Origin: Arenibacter antarcticus
GTDB taxonomy: Bacteria; Bacteroidota; Bacteroidia; Flavobacteriales; Flavobacteriaceae
DNA length: 64,000 nt
Assembly: GCF_041320605.1 (NCBI RefSeq)
Contig: NZ_CP166679.1
Span: 1,984,001 to 2,048,000, forward strand
Direction of reading: 5' to 3'
The position numbers and the translations under genes were made by a program. The notes under the pieces are model-generated. The model was not told the DNA's origin. It searched no databases and saw only the letters and a list, made by a program, of their open reading frames with translations. This document shows, piece by piece, positions 8,042 to 17,502 of this stretch. Position 1 is the stretch's first letter. Each line of letters begins with the position of its first letter.

Positions 8042-9418
8042 TTATTGACCTGAAACAAAATCTGGATTATAACCCAAATATGGGACCTTGTATTCTTTAA
8101 AATGGATGCCAAACTTTTTAAGTTCTTCTAATATTGGCCCGTATACCTCCTTTTTAATCGGGATCTGTACTCCTGGAGTGGTTATTTTTTTATTCAATAT
8201 AAATAATGTGGCAATCGCTACCGGTAACCCAACTGTTTTGGCCATGGCAGTGTGAGTTCTGTCTTCTCCAAGCACCACCATATTAGAATCTATCTGCTCT
8301 TTTTTTCCGTTAAGCTTGTAGCCAAATTTGTGGTACATAACAATCATATCCTTGTCTTGGTCCCCAAGGGTCCAGCTGTCTTCCAGTATTTTTTGTAATA
8401 CCTGGGCAGGAGTAGCATTTTTTAGAAATATTTTTTTATTTGCGTCAAATAAGTTTAACTCTTTAAGTTTATCCCACATAATATCGTCTTGGTCGATCTT
8501 AAGGTAGTGGCGCATTTTTAATTCAACACTATCGGTTGGGGAATAGGGAAGAAATAGATTGGCAAATTCCCTATACGACATACCTTCAGAATGCTCTATG
8601 GTATAGCTGTCATCGGTCATTCCCATTTGCACGAACATGTTCCACGCTTTGGAGAAACCCACTCTCCTCATGGTTCCCCTATAAAGGGTAAGGGCATTCT
8701 GTAATCCGTAGGCTTCCCTGTATTTTAAGGAGTCCCTGTTGGCATAGACTTCAAATTTGCCATATCCCTCGACATCCAAAAACTCTGTACGACGGAATAA
8801 TTTGTGATATGGGATATATTTATAGGTGCCTTCTTGAAAGAACATCGCTGCCCCACCCTGTCCGGCAAGGACAACGTTTCTGGGATTCCAGGTGAATTTA
8901 TAGTTCCAAAGATTATTGTCGCTTTCAGGCGCTACAAGTCCGCCAGTAAAGGATTCGAACAGGATCATTTTGCCGCCCTTTTCCCTAATTTGATCTATAG
9001 CCTGCATGGCACTCATATGGTCTATTCCCGGATCCAATCCAATTTCATTCATAAAAATCAGTCCATTTTCTTTGGCTTGAGTATCTAGGGCTTGGATTTG
9101 GTCACTAACATAGGATGCGGTTACCAAGTGCTTTTTGTGTGCAATGCAATCTTTGGCAACTATAATATGTAGGTGTGCAGGTAACATAGAAATAACAATA
9201 TCAGAAGCCTTAATTGCATTGCTTCTATCGGCTTCATTAAATATATCTAGCTTCAATATGCTGCAAGCCTTGTGCTTTTTTATCTTGTCTGGTAACGTTT
9301 CAGGTAATAAATCACAAATGGTGAGATGAAGGTTTTCTTCCACTGATTTTTCTAACAAATAATCAAGCATATATGAGGTCGATTTTCCGGCACCTAGGAT
9401 CACTATTTTTCGCAACAT
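8042..9418 (-). CDS. Saccharopine dehydrogenase-like oxidoreductase
   Basis: A 458-residue NAD(P)-dependent enzyme. The Rossmann fold starts at residue 4 (IVILGAGKSTSYMLDYLLE), and the substrate domain contains NEIGLDPGIDHMSAM, a hallmark of the saccharopine dehydrogenase/Lys9 family. FAD-like motifs are absent. The family forms or splits saccharopine in lysine metabolism; in Bacteroidota a degradative role or a related amino-acid reductase role is likely. No lysine-ketoglutarate reductase partner is adjacent. The nearby Lrp/AsnC regulator on the same strand fits amino-acid-responsive control (inference). Confidence 0.88.
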   Translation of the reverse strand: MLRKIVILGAGKSTSYMLDYLLEKSVEENLHLTICDLLPETLPDKIKKHKACSILKLDIFNEADRSNAIKASDIVISMLPAHLHIIVAKDCIAHKKHLVTASYVSDQIQALDTQAKENGLIFMNEIGLDPGIDHMSAMQAIDQIREKGGKMILFESFTGGLVAPESDNNLWNYKFTWNPRNVVLAGQGGAAMFFQEGTYKYIPYHKLFRRTEFLDVEGYGKFEVYANRDSLKYREAYGLQNALTLYRGTMRRVGFSKAWNMFVQMGMTDDSYTIEHSEGMSYREFANLFLPYSPTDSVELKMRHYLKIDQDDIMWDKLKELNLFDANKKIFLKNATPAQVLQKILEDSWTLGDQDKDMIVMYHKFGYKLNGKKEQIDSNMVVLGEDRTHTAMAKTVGLPVAIATLFILNKKITTPGVQIPIKKEVYGPILEELKKFGIHFKEYKVPYLGYNPDFVSGQ

Positions 9419-9465
9419 ACGTAATTTTACTTTCGAGTTAAACGATTACTAAGATATCAAAATGT

Positions 9466-9473
9466 TATATTTG
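9466..9473 (+). promoter_or_regulatory. Candidate -7 element for the DUF423 gene
   Basis: TATATTTG matches TAnnTTTG and lies 23 bases before the ATG at 9497. No clear TTG -33 element is present. Confidence 0.4.
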
Positions 9474-9496
9474 TAAAGAATTTGATGAAATAAGTT

Positions 9497-9889
9497 ATGA
9501 ACAAAACAATTCTGGGCTTGGGAATATTTTTCGGCCTAACTGCCGTAATGCTCGGTGCCTTTGGAGCTCACGGACTGACCAATCTGGTAGATTCCAAGTC
9601 CTTAGATACATTTGGTACTGGGGTGCAATACCAAATGTACCATGCATTTTTTCTGATGATATTAAGCACATTGAATCCGTTATCTACCAAGAAAAGGAAA
9701 TTAATTTCGTATTTTATTGTACTAGGAATTATTTGTTTTTCGTTTTCCATATATTTTCTTGCAACCAATGAATTAACAAGTTTCGACTTTAAACGAATTG
9801 CGCTCATCACCCCATTGGGAGGTGTTTTTCTTATCGTTGGTTGGGTTCTTCTGGGAGTCGGGGTAATGAAAACGGAAAATCCAAAATAA
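9497..9889 (+). CDS. DUF423 membrane protein
   Basis: A 130-residue integral membrane protein of the DUF423 (YgdD-like) family. It has the conserved start GLTAVMLGAFGAHGL followed by GVQYQMYHAFFLM. Four membrane helices are evident (about residues 4-24, 45-60, 68-90 and 100-122), and the loop ALITPLGGVFLIVGW is typical. The function is unknown for the whole family. It lies between the divergent saccharopine-dehydrogenase-like gene and pckA, with its own -7 element. Confidence 0.92.
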   Translation: MNKTILGLGIFFGLTAVMLGAFGAHGLTNLVDSKSLDTFGTGVQYQMYHAFFLMILSTLNPLSTKKRKLISYFIVLGIICFSFSIYFLATNELTSFDFKRIALITPLGGVFLIVGWVLLGVGVMKTENPK

Positions 9890-9921
9890 ATTTAATTACC
9901 GTCTAAAACCTTATTTTTTTC

Positions 9922-9929
9922 TAATTTTG
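9922..9929 (+). promoter_or_regulatory. Candidate -7 element for pckA
   Basis: TAATTTTG matches TAnnTTTG and lies 20 bases before the pckA ATG, predicting a leader of roughly 15 bases. Confidence 0.45.
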
Positions 9930-9949
9930 ACAAATAAAACCAAGTTATT

Positions 9950-11566
9950 ATGGATTCATCTACTTCATCTACGAAATCGATTTCGTTAAAACAGTATGGT
10001 TTAATAAACAGTAATATCCATTATCAATTACCACCTACCAAGTTGCACCAGATTAGCATTGAGAAGGGAATGGGTGTTGCCTCATCTACAGGTGCACTTG
10101 CTATAAATACCGGGGAATTTACCGGAAGATCTCCACTAGATAGATTTATAGTTAGGGATCAAATAACCGAGGATAAGGTTTGGTGGGGCAATGTAAATAT
10201 TCCTTTTGCTAGCGATAATTTTGATGCCCTTTATGATAAGGTGATAAACTATCTTGATGAGAAAGAACTCTATGTTAGGGATTGTTTTGCCTGTGCAGAC
10301 GAGGACTATAAAATGAACATTAGGGTGATTAACGAATATCCTTGGTCCAATATGTTTGCCTATAATATGTTTTTGAGGCCAACTGCGGAAGAATTGGTTG
10401 GTTTTGAGGCCGAATGGACGGTAATCAACGCCCCGGGTTTTATGGCCGATAGCGCTACTGATGGAACAAGGCAACACAATTTTGCAATCTTAAATTTTAG
10501 TAGAAAAATTGCCCTTATCGGAGGTACTGGATATACGGGTGAAATAAAAAAGGGGATATTTTCTGCCCTAAATTTTATTCTTCCGGTGTATAAAAATTGT
10601 CTTCCAATGCACTGCTCCTCCAATGTTGGGGAAGACGGGGATACAGCTATCTTTTTTGGACTTTCTGGTACCGGAAAAACTACTTTGTCTGCTGATCCGA
10701 ATAGAAAATTGATTGGGGATGATGAGCATGGTTGGACCAAGGACAACACGGTATTTAATTTTGAGGGCGGATGTTATGCGAAGGTAATCCACCTCTGTGA
10801 AGATAATGAGCCTGAAATTTTTGGTGCCATTAAAAAAGGAGCGCTTTTGGAAAATGTGATTTTGGATGCCAATGGGGTAGTGGACTATGAAGATACCTCC
10901 ATAACACAGAATACAAGGGTAAGCTATCCAATTTACAATATAGAAAACATACAGGTGCCCTCTATAGGCAAAAATCCAAAGAATATATTTTTCTTAACAG
11001 CCGATGCCTTTGGGGTACTACCTCCAATCTCTAAACTTACCCCTAGTCAGGCAGCGTACCATTTTATTTCTGGATATACGGCTAAAGTGGCCGGAACCGA
11101 AGCAGGGGTAGTGGAGCCAGTGCCTAATTTTTCCGCTTGTTTTGGGGCGCCGTTTATGCCATTGCATCCAGCGAAATACGCTGAGATGTTGAGTGAGAAA
11201 ATGAAAGATGCCGGAGTAAATGTTTGGTTGGTGAATACTGGATGGACAGGAGGGCCCTACGGTGTGGGAACACGAATGAAACTAAAATACACACGGGCAA
11301 TGATTAATGCTGTGCTCAACGGTGATTTGGGATTGTACTGCTATGACAAATACCATATCCATTCCGTATTTGGTGTGGCGCAACCTAGGGAGTGTCCAGG
11401 TGTACCCACTAGTGTCTTAAGTCCGAGGGCCACGTGGAACGATGATAAGGCTTACTATACAACGGCTTTTAAACTTACCAATGCCTTTAGAGAGAATTTT
11501 AAGAAGTTCGAATCTTTTGCCAGTGAGGAAATAAGACGTGGAGGACCACAACGTTACGCGTTCTAA
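9950..11566 (+). CDS. pckA: Phosphoenolpyruvate carboxykinase (ATP)
   Basis: Converts oxaloacetate and ATP to phosphoenolpyruvate, ADP and CO2, the entry step of gluconeogenesis. The 538 residues match the ATP-dependent family. The P-loop (kinase-1a) is GLSGTGKT at 237-244, the kinase-2/metal motif IGDDEHGW follows, and the signature FNFEGGCYAKVI is intact. The oxaloacetate-binding part near the N-terminus reads TGEFTGRSPLDRF. The gene is monocistronic with a -7 element 20 bases upstream and a strong terminator right after the stop. Confidence 0.98.
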   Translation: MDSSTSSTKSISLKQYGLINSNIHYQLPPTKLHQISIEKGMGVASSTGALAINTGEFTGRSPLDRFIVRDQITEDKVWWGNVNIPFASDNFDALYDKVINYLDEKELYVRDCFACADEDYKMNIRVINEYPWSNMFAYNMFLRPTAEELVGFEAEWTVINAPGFMADSATDGTRQHNFAILNFSRKIALIGGTGYTGEIKKGIFSALNFILPVYKNCLPMHCSSNVGEDGDTAIFFGLSGTGKTTLSADPNRKLIGDDEHGWTKDNTVFNFEGGCYAKVIHLCEDNEPEIFGAIKKGALLENVILDANGVVDYEDTSITQNTRVSYPIYNIENIQVPSIGKNPKNIFFLTADAFGVLPPISKLTPSQAAYHFISGYTAKVAGTEAGVVEPVPNFSACFGAPFMPLHPAKYAEMLSEKMKDAGVNVWLVNTGWTGGPYGVGTRMKLKYTRAMINAVLNGDLGLYCYDKYHIHSVFGVAQPRECPGVPTSVLSPRATWNDDKAYYTTAFKLTNAFRENFKKFESFASEEIRRGGPQRYAF

Positions 11567-11571
11567 TAATA

Positions 11572-11597
11572 AAACCCGAGGTTTCCCTCGGGTTTTT
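11572..11597. terminator. Rho-independent terminator after pckA
   Basis: A 10-bp stem AAACCCGAGG/CCTCGGGTTT with a short loop, followed by a T-rich tract, starts 5 bases after the pckA stop. The A-rich 5' side may also serve the convergent hemD gene. Confidence 0.85.
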
Positions 11598-11660
11598 ATT
11601 TAACTTTTTTAGACCTTTTACTGTGATTCCCAAAAAAATAATAGGGAGTTAAGCAGGACC

Positions 11661-12407
11661 TTATCTTTTGTTTACAGTGGTAATGTACTTTTGAAGTGCC
11701 ATGGTCATGGATGGAGTCTCTGGCGTAGGAGCTTGAATATCTATCCTTAAACCTGCATCAGTGGCCGCTTTTACCGTTGAATTCCCGAATACGGCAATTC
11801 TAGTGCCTTTCTGATCAAAATCAGGGAAATTCTTCAATAGCGATTCTATCCCGGAAGGACTAAAGAATACCAATACATCGTAGTATACATCCCTTAAATC
11901 GGAAAGATCGCTGATAACGGTTTTGTAAAAGATCCCTCTGGTCCAGTTTAGTCCTAAATTGGTTAAAGTTTCAGGAACTATTGGTTTTAGTACATCAGAA
12001 GATGGTAAAAGGAATTTCTCGTCCTTGTACTTCTTTAACAACACACTTAAATCAGGAAGATTCATTTTGCCTACGTAAATTTTACGCTTCCTATATACCA
12101 CATACTTTTGCAGGTAATAAGCCACGGCTTCAGACTGACAGAAGTATTTCATAGAATCTGGCACCTTAAACCTCATTTCATCGGCAATCCTAAAAAAGTG
12201 ATCCACAGCATTTCTGCTGGTAAGGATAATGGCTGTAAAATTATTAAGATCAATTTTTTGCTGCCTAACCATTTTGGCGTCAACCCCCTCTACATGAATA
12301 AAGGGCCTAAAGTCAACTTTTACTTTTTCCTTTTCTATGATTTTGGAATATGGAGAGTTCTCCATTTTAGGTTCTGGCTGAGAAACCAATATCGTTTTTA
12401 CTTTCAT
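11661..12407 (-). CDS. hemD: Uroporphyrinogen-III synthase
   Basis: Closes hydroxymethylbilane to uroporphyrinogen III in haem synthesis. The start MKVKTILVSQPEP at 12407 is chosen because its ATG overlaps the stop of the upstream DUF4271 gene (ATGA) and MKVKTILVSQPEP is the usual beginning of the family. The two-lobed HemD fold is visible: ILTSRNAVDHFF in lobe 1, and the C-terminal lobe with VLVFFSPSGIESLL and RIAVFGNSTVKAA. HemD proteins are weakly conserved; gene order with DUF4271 supports the call. Translational coupling to DUF4271 is likely. Confidence 0.88.
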   Translation of the reverse strand: MKVKTILVSQPEPKMENSPYSKIIEKEKVKVDFRPFIHVEGVDAKMVRQQKIDLNNFTAIILTSRNAVDHFFRIADEMRFKVPDSMKYFCQSEAVAYYLQKYVVYRKRKIYVGKMNLPDLSVLLKKYKDEKFLLPSSDVLKPIVPETLTNLGLNWTRGIFYKTVISDLSDLRDVYYDVLVFFSPSGIESLLKNFPDFDQKGTRIAVFGNSTVKAATDAGLRIDIQAPTPETPSMTMALQKYITTVNKR

Positions 12408-13069
12408 AGGCTTCGTTCTAACAAATAGCTGCCAATTAAAATTATTGGTGCTATTTCTAAAGCGCAAAGATACAAAATAAAATACATAAAATTACTGGCA
12501 ATGAAATTTTGATGATTTCTCAGGGCGGTAGCCCACCCCATAATATTAATCAAGAGAATCAATAGAATACTTGTGAAAACCACGGTTTTAGAACCTGGGA
12601 ATATAAAATTCAAGGCAAGATTGGCCAAAAGCATTATAATGCCGCTATAATTTAAATAAGAGAGTTTTTTAAAGACTATTTCGGAAATGGTGGACTTGGA
12701 ATTGAAGATAAAACCGTTGCTCAGTTGGAAAAACAGCTTTAACATAAGAAAAACGATCAGACCAAGGAGTATGGCCCCATAAGTTTCTACTGCATGCTTT
12801 TCCACGGGAGTGAAAAAAACCTCGTTTATAAAAAATAGAAAAAGTGACAAATTAAGTATTTGGAAACCAGTGATAAAAATATTGAACCAATTAAAAAGCT
12901 TGTCTTTTTTGTTGTACATAAAAATGTACTTGTTGTTAAAAGGCAGAATAATAAAATTGAGAAACCTGCTGTAAAATAAATTTTTGGCAAGTACCATAAA
13001 AAGTATGCTGGAGAATAGGATCAAAGTGATCCAATCTGCGGTAGTGGGGTTTCTTAGTATGGCTTCCAT
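12404..13069 (-). CDS. DUF4271 integral membrane protein
   Basis: A 221-residue protein with about five to six membrane helices and a start typical of the Bacteroidota DUF4271 family (ADWITLILFSSILFMVLAK). It is known mainly as the constant neighbour of hemD; the function is unknown. The gene begins inside the stop of the GT39 gene (TAATG) and ends inside the start of hemD (ATGA), so the three are one tightly coupled transcript. Confidence 0.87.
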   Translation of the reverse strand: MEAILRNPTTADWITLILFSSILFMVLAKNLFYSRFLNFIILPFNNKYIFMYNKKDKLFNWFNIFITGFQILNLSLFLFFINEVFFTPVEKHAVETYGAILLGLIVFLMLKLFFQLSNGFIFNSKSTISEIVFKKLSYLNYSGIIMLLANLALNFIFPGSKTVVFTSILLILLINIMGWATALRNHQNFIASNFMYFILYLCALEIAPIILIGSYLLERSL

Positions 13070-14736
13070 TATTCCAGCATTATGTTTTTACCGTTATATC
13101 CTAAATATAGCCCATTTTCAGAAATTCCCATTCTTAGGTAGGCAGTACCTTCTGTTTTTGGTTTCGGTATATTTATTTTAAAGTAGGTGGTGTCTTCCTG
13201 TTTAAGTTGTAACACACTAGGGTTTTCTGGCTTAACATCGATAAATGTGATTTCCGTTACCCGCTTGTATCGATTTAAAAAACTAACCCCAAACCTAAGC
13301 TTTTTTAGGTCTATATCCTCCAGATAGGGGTTATATACCTTTAAAATAACTGCGGCACTATCTTTTAAAGAGATAGATTTTTCGGGGATTATACACTGCA
13401 GTTTTCTATAAGATTCAAAATCATCCATATACTTTGCCCGGTACTCCTCCCCCTTTGCGCCAATAAATTGGAGGTCTCCCTTATTTAAATATCTAGAAAC
13501 GTACAATATGCGCCTATGTTGTACCGCTTCTTCCGAATTGTCTATGGAATATTGGTTTAGTCGGTATTGGGTATTGTTAAGGGAATAGGATTTATTGCCG
13601 GTATAAAAGGCGTAAATAGCCGCATTTCCATAAGAATTATCAAAGACCACAGGCATGTTCCCAACATGTTTTTGTATAAAACTCACCCATTTTTTATTAA
13701 AATGTGTTTCAAATGGAATAGGTAGAACGGATCCAGTAACCAACCATACCCTTAAAAAAAGCAAAATAGCAATATTTGCCAATCCCAAACCGAAAATCCA
13801 CCGCCTGTGCTTGGGGTGGTCCATCAGGTAATTAAAGCTGATTAATAGTAGCGGAATGCAGATGGCCACCAGCCATTGGGCTTGTACTTTTCTATTAAAA
13901 CTACTAATAAAAAAGAAAATAATAAATCCATAGGTCAAATACACTAATGCCTTTGTAAACAGCTCCTTAATCTTAGTCTTTAGAAGTGCATAGTATACTA
14001 ATGGAAAAATTAATCCGAAGAGTGCCATCAAGTTTAAGATATATCCAAGGGTGAAATTCACAAAATTATATGGACTGTTCGGTCTATCGGAAAGGTGATA
14101 ACCAAGACTTATAAAGTTGTGGTTAAACATCCATATCAAATGTGGAACGTAACAAATAAGTGCAATTGCTACGGAAAACCAGGCATATTTATTAAATATC
14201 AGTTGTGTATTTGAAAACAAGACAAAAATAATAACCAATACGCCATGGTACTTGCTGTACATCATGGCAGCCATCAATAGGCCTAAAAGCATGGAATTTA
14301 AAAGCGTATTTTTTTTTATAAAATGCTTATAGGCCAATAAAAATAGGGTGACAAAAAACAGCAGATAAGTGTCTGGCAAGCTAAGGAAACCATAGGCATG
14401 CATCAGAGTAACGGCCAAAACAAGAACGCAGAAATGAAGCGTATAGGTTTCCTTTTTTGGATGGTTTATCAACTGCCAAAGAAATACAAGGTTTAAGGAG
14501 TATAGGATACAGCTTAGGAACCGTACCCCTAGTTCTCCGGGAAAAATAGCACTCCCCAGCCAGGTCATCCATGCCACCATCGGGGGATGGTCAAAATAGC
14601 CCCAGGCTAAATTTTGGGCGTAGTACCAATAGTAGGCTTCATCCAATAACAACTCCGTAGTTGCACTCTGTACTATATTCAGCACAAAGGTCAACGCTAT
14701 AAATACTAGGAGAATTTTAGGTATTTTTTGTAGCAT
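13069..14736 (-). CDS. Glycosyltransferase family 39 (PMT-like) membrane protein
   Basis: Transfers sugar from a polyprenyl-phosphate donor at the outer face of the inner membrane. About ten membrane helices occupy residues 5-370, followed by a soluble C-terminal domain. The catalytic loop has LLLDEAYYWYY and GYFDHPPMVAW, the acidic and DHPP motifs of PMT_2 enzymes. The ATG at 14736 (MLQKIPKILLVF) is preferred to a TTG 21 bases earlier. The divergent neighbour at 15016 is a polyprenol-phosphate mannose synthase-like enzyme that could supply its donor (inference). First gene of the GT39-DUF4271-hemD operon. Confidence 0.87.
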   Translation of the reverse strand: MLQKIPKILLVFIALTFVLNIVQSATTELLLDEAYYWYYAQNLAWGYFDHPPMVAWMTWLGSAIFPGELGVRFLSCILYSLNLVFLWQLINHPKKETYTLHFCVLVLAVTLMHAYGFLSLPDTYLLFFVTLFLLAYKHFIKKNTLLNSMLLGLLMAAMMYSKYHGVLVIIFVLFSNTQLIFNKYAWFSVAIALICYVPHLIWMFNHNFISLGYHLSDRPNSPYNFVNFTLGYILNLMALFGLIFPLVYYALLKTKIKELFTKALVYLTYGFIIFFFISSFNRKVQAQWLVAICIPLLLISFNYLMDHPKHRRWIFGLGLANIAILLFLRVWLVTGSVLPIPFETHFNKKWVSFIQKHVGNMPVVFDNSYGNAAIYAFYTGNKSYSLNNTQYRLNQYSIDNSEEAVQHRRILYVSRYLNKGDLQFIGAKGEEYRAKYMDDFESYRKLQCIIPEKSISLKDSAAVILKVYNPYLEDIDLKKLRFGVSFLNRYKRVTEITFIDVKPENPSVLQLKQEDTTYFKINIPKPKTEGTAYLRMGISENGLYLGYNGKNIMLE

Positions 14737-14988
14737 TGGATATGGTTTCCACAGCAAAATTACACATTGCAGTGGTTTAAACTTTTTCTTTTACCTACAA
14801 AGATCATATTAATCATCATAGTTCACCCTCTTTTTTGACCACTTCACCCTTTTTAAAGTGCGGAAAAATAATTTTATTTCAGTATAATTCCTGCTATTTT
14901 AGATTCCGAACACTTCATTATAAAAAGAACCTAAAGTTTAAAAAAAGCATAAAAATGGTTCTATGTTTCACTACAGATTTTAAAATAC

Positions 14989-14996
14989 TATTTTTG
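14989..14996 (+). promoter_or_regulatory. Candidate -7 element for the mannose synthase-dihydroorotase operon
   Basis: TATTTTTG matches TAnnTTTG and lies 19 bases before the ATG at 15016. The -33 position shows only TTTC. Confidence 0.4.
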
Positions 14997-15015
14997 CTAA
15001 AATTGAAATATATAG

Positions 15016-15744
15016 ATGGCGGATAGCTTAGTCATTATTCCTACCTTCAATGAAATTGAGAACATTGAGCTTATTATTCACGCGGTCTTTGCATTGGAGA
15101 AGGATTTCAGCATTCTTATCGTTGACGATAATTCTCCAGATGGAACCGCTGAGGCGGTAAGGTCATTACAGGGGAAATTTGAAAATCGCCTATTTTTAGA
15201 GGTGAGACAGGAGAAATTTGGGTTGGGAACAGCCTATATCCATGGATTTAAATGGGCCATTGAAAGAAAATTCGACTATATTTTTGAAATGGATGCCGAT
15301 TTTTCACATGCTCCCACCGATCTAATAAAACTGTATCAAGGATGTTTAGACGGGGCAGATGTGGCCATAGGTTCTAGGTACAAAAAAGGGATCAATGTTG
15401 TTAATTGGCCTTTGCACAGGATTCTTTTATCTTATGGGGCATCGTTTTATGTAAAGTTGATTACCGGGATGAGGGTGCACGACCCAACAGCAGGCTTTGT
15501 CTGCTATAAAAGAAAAGTTTTGGAAACCATTGATCTGGATTCGGTTAAATTTATTGGATACGCATTTCAAATAGAAATGAAATTTAGGGCCTATCTTCAA
15601 AAATACAAGCTTGTAGAAGTACCTATAATTTTCACCGATAGGATCCGTGGTAAATCAAAAATGAGTACATCCATAGTTGGAGAGGCCGTATTTGGCGTAC
15701 TTCAAATGAAAATTAGGAGCTTGTTTCGAAAAAATAAATTTTAA
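15016..15744 (+). CDS. Polyprenol monophosphomannose synthase-like GT2
   Basis: A 242-residue GT-A glycosyltransferase of the Dpm1 type, making polyprenyl-phosphate sugar from a nucleotide sugar. The start VIIPTFNEIENIE, the nucleotide-binding VDDNSPDGT, the DxD-like metal site EMDADFSH and the RYKKG/NWPLHRILLS region are all family hallmarks. No C-terminal membrane domain is present, so it is the soluble short form. It diverges from a GT39 enzyme that needs such a donor and is followed after one base by the dihydroorotase gene. Confidence 0.92.
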   Translation: MADSLVIIPTFNEIENIELIIHAVFALEKDFSILIVDDNSPDGTAEAVRSLQGKFENRLFLEVRQEKFGLGTAYIHGFKWAIERKFDYIFEMDADFSHAPTDLIKLYQGCLDGADVAIGSRYKKGINVVNWPLHRILLSYGASFYVKLITGMRVHDPTAGFVCYKRKVLETIDLDSVKFIGYAFQIEMKFRAYLQKYKLVEVPIIFTDRIRGKSKMSTSIVGEAVFGVLQMKIRSLFRKNKF

Positions 15745-15745
15745 T

Positions 15746-17080
15746 ATGGGCAAAACGATACTAAAGAACGCTACCATTGTTAATGAAGGCCAAATCTTTA
15801 CCGGGGACATCTTATTGGAAAATAATAAGATCCAAAAGATTGATAACCATATAGCTTCCATTGGAGCTAAGGAGATTAATGTGGAAGGAAAATATGTTTT
15901 GCCAGGAGTTATAGATGACCAGGTGCATTTTAGGGAACCTGGACTTACCCATAAAGGGAACATTGCCACGGAAAGCAGGGCAGCTGTCGCTGGAGGGATC
16001 ACTACATTCATGGAACAGCCCAATACCAATCCGCAGACCACTACGATTGCAGCCTTGGAAGACAAATTTGAGATTGCCAGACAATCGGCTTTTGCCAATT
16101 ATTCCTTCCTGTTTGGGGGAACCAATGATAATCTGGAAGAACTTAAAAAATTGGACAAAAATGCCTGTTCAGGGGTCAAGCTTTTTTTAGGCTCATCTAC
16201 CGGAAATATGTTGGTAGACAACGAAGAGGTCATCGAAAAAATATTTAGGAATACCGAGATGGTGATTTCCACACATTGTGAGGATGAATCCACGATACGA
16301 AAAAATATGGCGTTCTATAAAGAGCGTTACGGGGAAGATATTCCTATGAAATACCACTCTATGATAAGGAGCGCGGAAGCCTGCTACCTGTCGTCGTCCA
16401 AAGCCGTTGCTCTAGCGAAAAAAACTGGAGCCCGACTCCATATTTTTCATGTTTCCACAGGGAAGGAGACAGGGCTTTTTAGGAATGACATTCCCCTAGA
16501 ACAAAAGAAAATAACCTCGGAGGTCTGTATTCACCACCTCTGGTTTTCCGAGGAGGATTATGAAACCAAAGGGACGCTAATTAAATGGAACCCTGCCGTG
16601 AAGACCGCCGCTGATCGTGACCAGCTATGGGAGGCATTGTTAGATGATCGTATAGACGTAATCGCAACTGACCACGCTCCTCATACCCTAGAAGAGAAAA
16701 ACAATTTGTATACCGTAGCCCCGTCTGGAGGGCCGTTGGTGCAACACGCCTTGCCCGCTATGCTAGAAAACTATCATTCCGGAAAAATAAGCTTAGAGAA
16801 GCTAGTGGAAAAAATGTGCCATAATCCCGCAAAGTTGTTTCAGGTAGAGAAACGGGGATATGTTAAGGAAGGGTATTTTGCAGACCTAGTAGTGGTAGAT
16901 CTAAACGATCCATGGAAAGTGACCAAGGACAATATCGCCTATAAGTGCGGTTGGTCTCCCTTTGAAGGGAATTCTTTCCGTTCAAAAATAAGTCACACTT
17001 TTGTAAATGGCCATTTGGCCTATGAAAATGGATTGTTTTCCAAGGAAAGAAACGCAATGAGGTTAACCTTTAATAGATAG
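15746..17080 (+). CDS. pyrC: Dihydroorotase (multifunctional-complex type)
   Basis: Third step of pyrimidine synthesis, converting carbamoyl-aspartate to dihydroorotate. A 444-residue amidohydrolase barrel with VHFREPGLTHKG, a candidate carbamylated Lys in SGVKLFLGSSTG, STHCEDE, LHIFHVSTG and IATDHAPHT. The usual first metal-binding His of the HxH motif is replaced: the sequence reads DDQVHFR, with Gln59 then His61. Bacteroidota members of this branch may share this. It lies one base after the mannose synthase stop and two bases before the DUF4296 gene, so it is part of a tight operon. Confidence 0.9.
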   Translation: MGKTILKNATIVNEGQIFTGDILLENNKIQKIDNHIASIGAKEINVEGKYVLPGVIDDQVHFREPGLTHKGNIATESRAAVAGGITTFMEQPNTNPQTTTIAALEDKFEIARQSAFANYSFLFGGTNDNLEELKKLDKNACSGVKLFLGSSTGNMLVDNEEVIEKIFRNTEMVISTHCEDESTIRKNMAFYKERYGEDIPMKYHSMIRSAEACYLSSSKAVALAKKTGARLHIFHVSTGKETGLFRNDIPLEQKKITSEVCIHHLWFSEEDYETKGTLIKWNPAVKTAADRDQLWEALLDDRIDVIATDHAPHTLEEKNNLYTVAPSGGPLVQHALPAMLENYHSGKISLEKLVEKMCHNPAKLFQVEKRGYVKEGYFADLVVVDLNDPWKVTKDNIAYKCGWSPFEGNSFRSKISHTFVNGHLAYENGLFSKERNAMRLTFNR

Positions 17081-17082
17081 TT

Positions 17083-17502
17083 ATGGTAAAATACCTGCTA
17101 GCCCTATTTCTTTTATTCTTAGTAGCCTGCAATGAGGAAGTGGTGAAAAAGCCAAACAACCTTATTCCACAGGAGGAGATGGTTTCTATTCTGTACGATA
17201 TCTCTTTGTTGAATGCCGGCCGATCCATCAATCAAAATATTTTAAATGAATACGAGATAGAGCCCATGGGTTATATCTATAAAAAATATGCTATTGATAG
17301 TCTTCAATTGGTAACTAGCGATGCTTTTTATGCATCCCTACCAACGGTTTATGAGACTATATATACCGAAGTGAAGGTGAAATTGGAAAGTGAAGAGGAG
17401 TTCCTGAAAGCCAAACAGGAAGAAGCTACCGAGAAAGCAGCAGAAAAAGCCAAGGAATTACTAAAGGCAAAATCAATAAAGTCTAAGGATTCTCTTCTAT
17501 AA
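17083..17502 (+). CDS. DUF4296 lipoprotein
   Basis: A 139-residue lipoprotein (lipobox LVAC, Cys16, then NEE). The central part, IPQEEMVSILYDISLLNAGR followed by YIYKKYAIDSLQL, is the Bacteroidota DUF4296 domain. The C-terminus is a Lys/Glu/Ala-rich helix. The function is unknown. It is the last gene of the mannose synthase-dihydroorotase operon, and its 3' end overlaps the convergent epimerase gene by 20 bases. Confidence 0.85.
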   Translation: MVKYLLALFLLFLVACNEEVVKKPNNLIPQEEMVSILYDISLLNAGRSINQNILNEYEIEPMGYIYKKYAIDSLQLVTSDAFYASLPTVYETIYTEVKVKLESEEEFLKAKQEEATEKAAEKAKELLKAKSIKSKDSLL

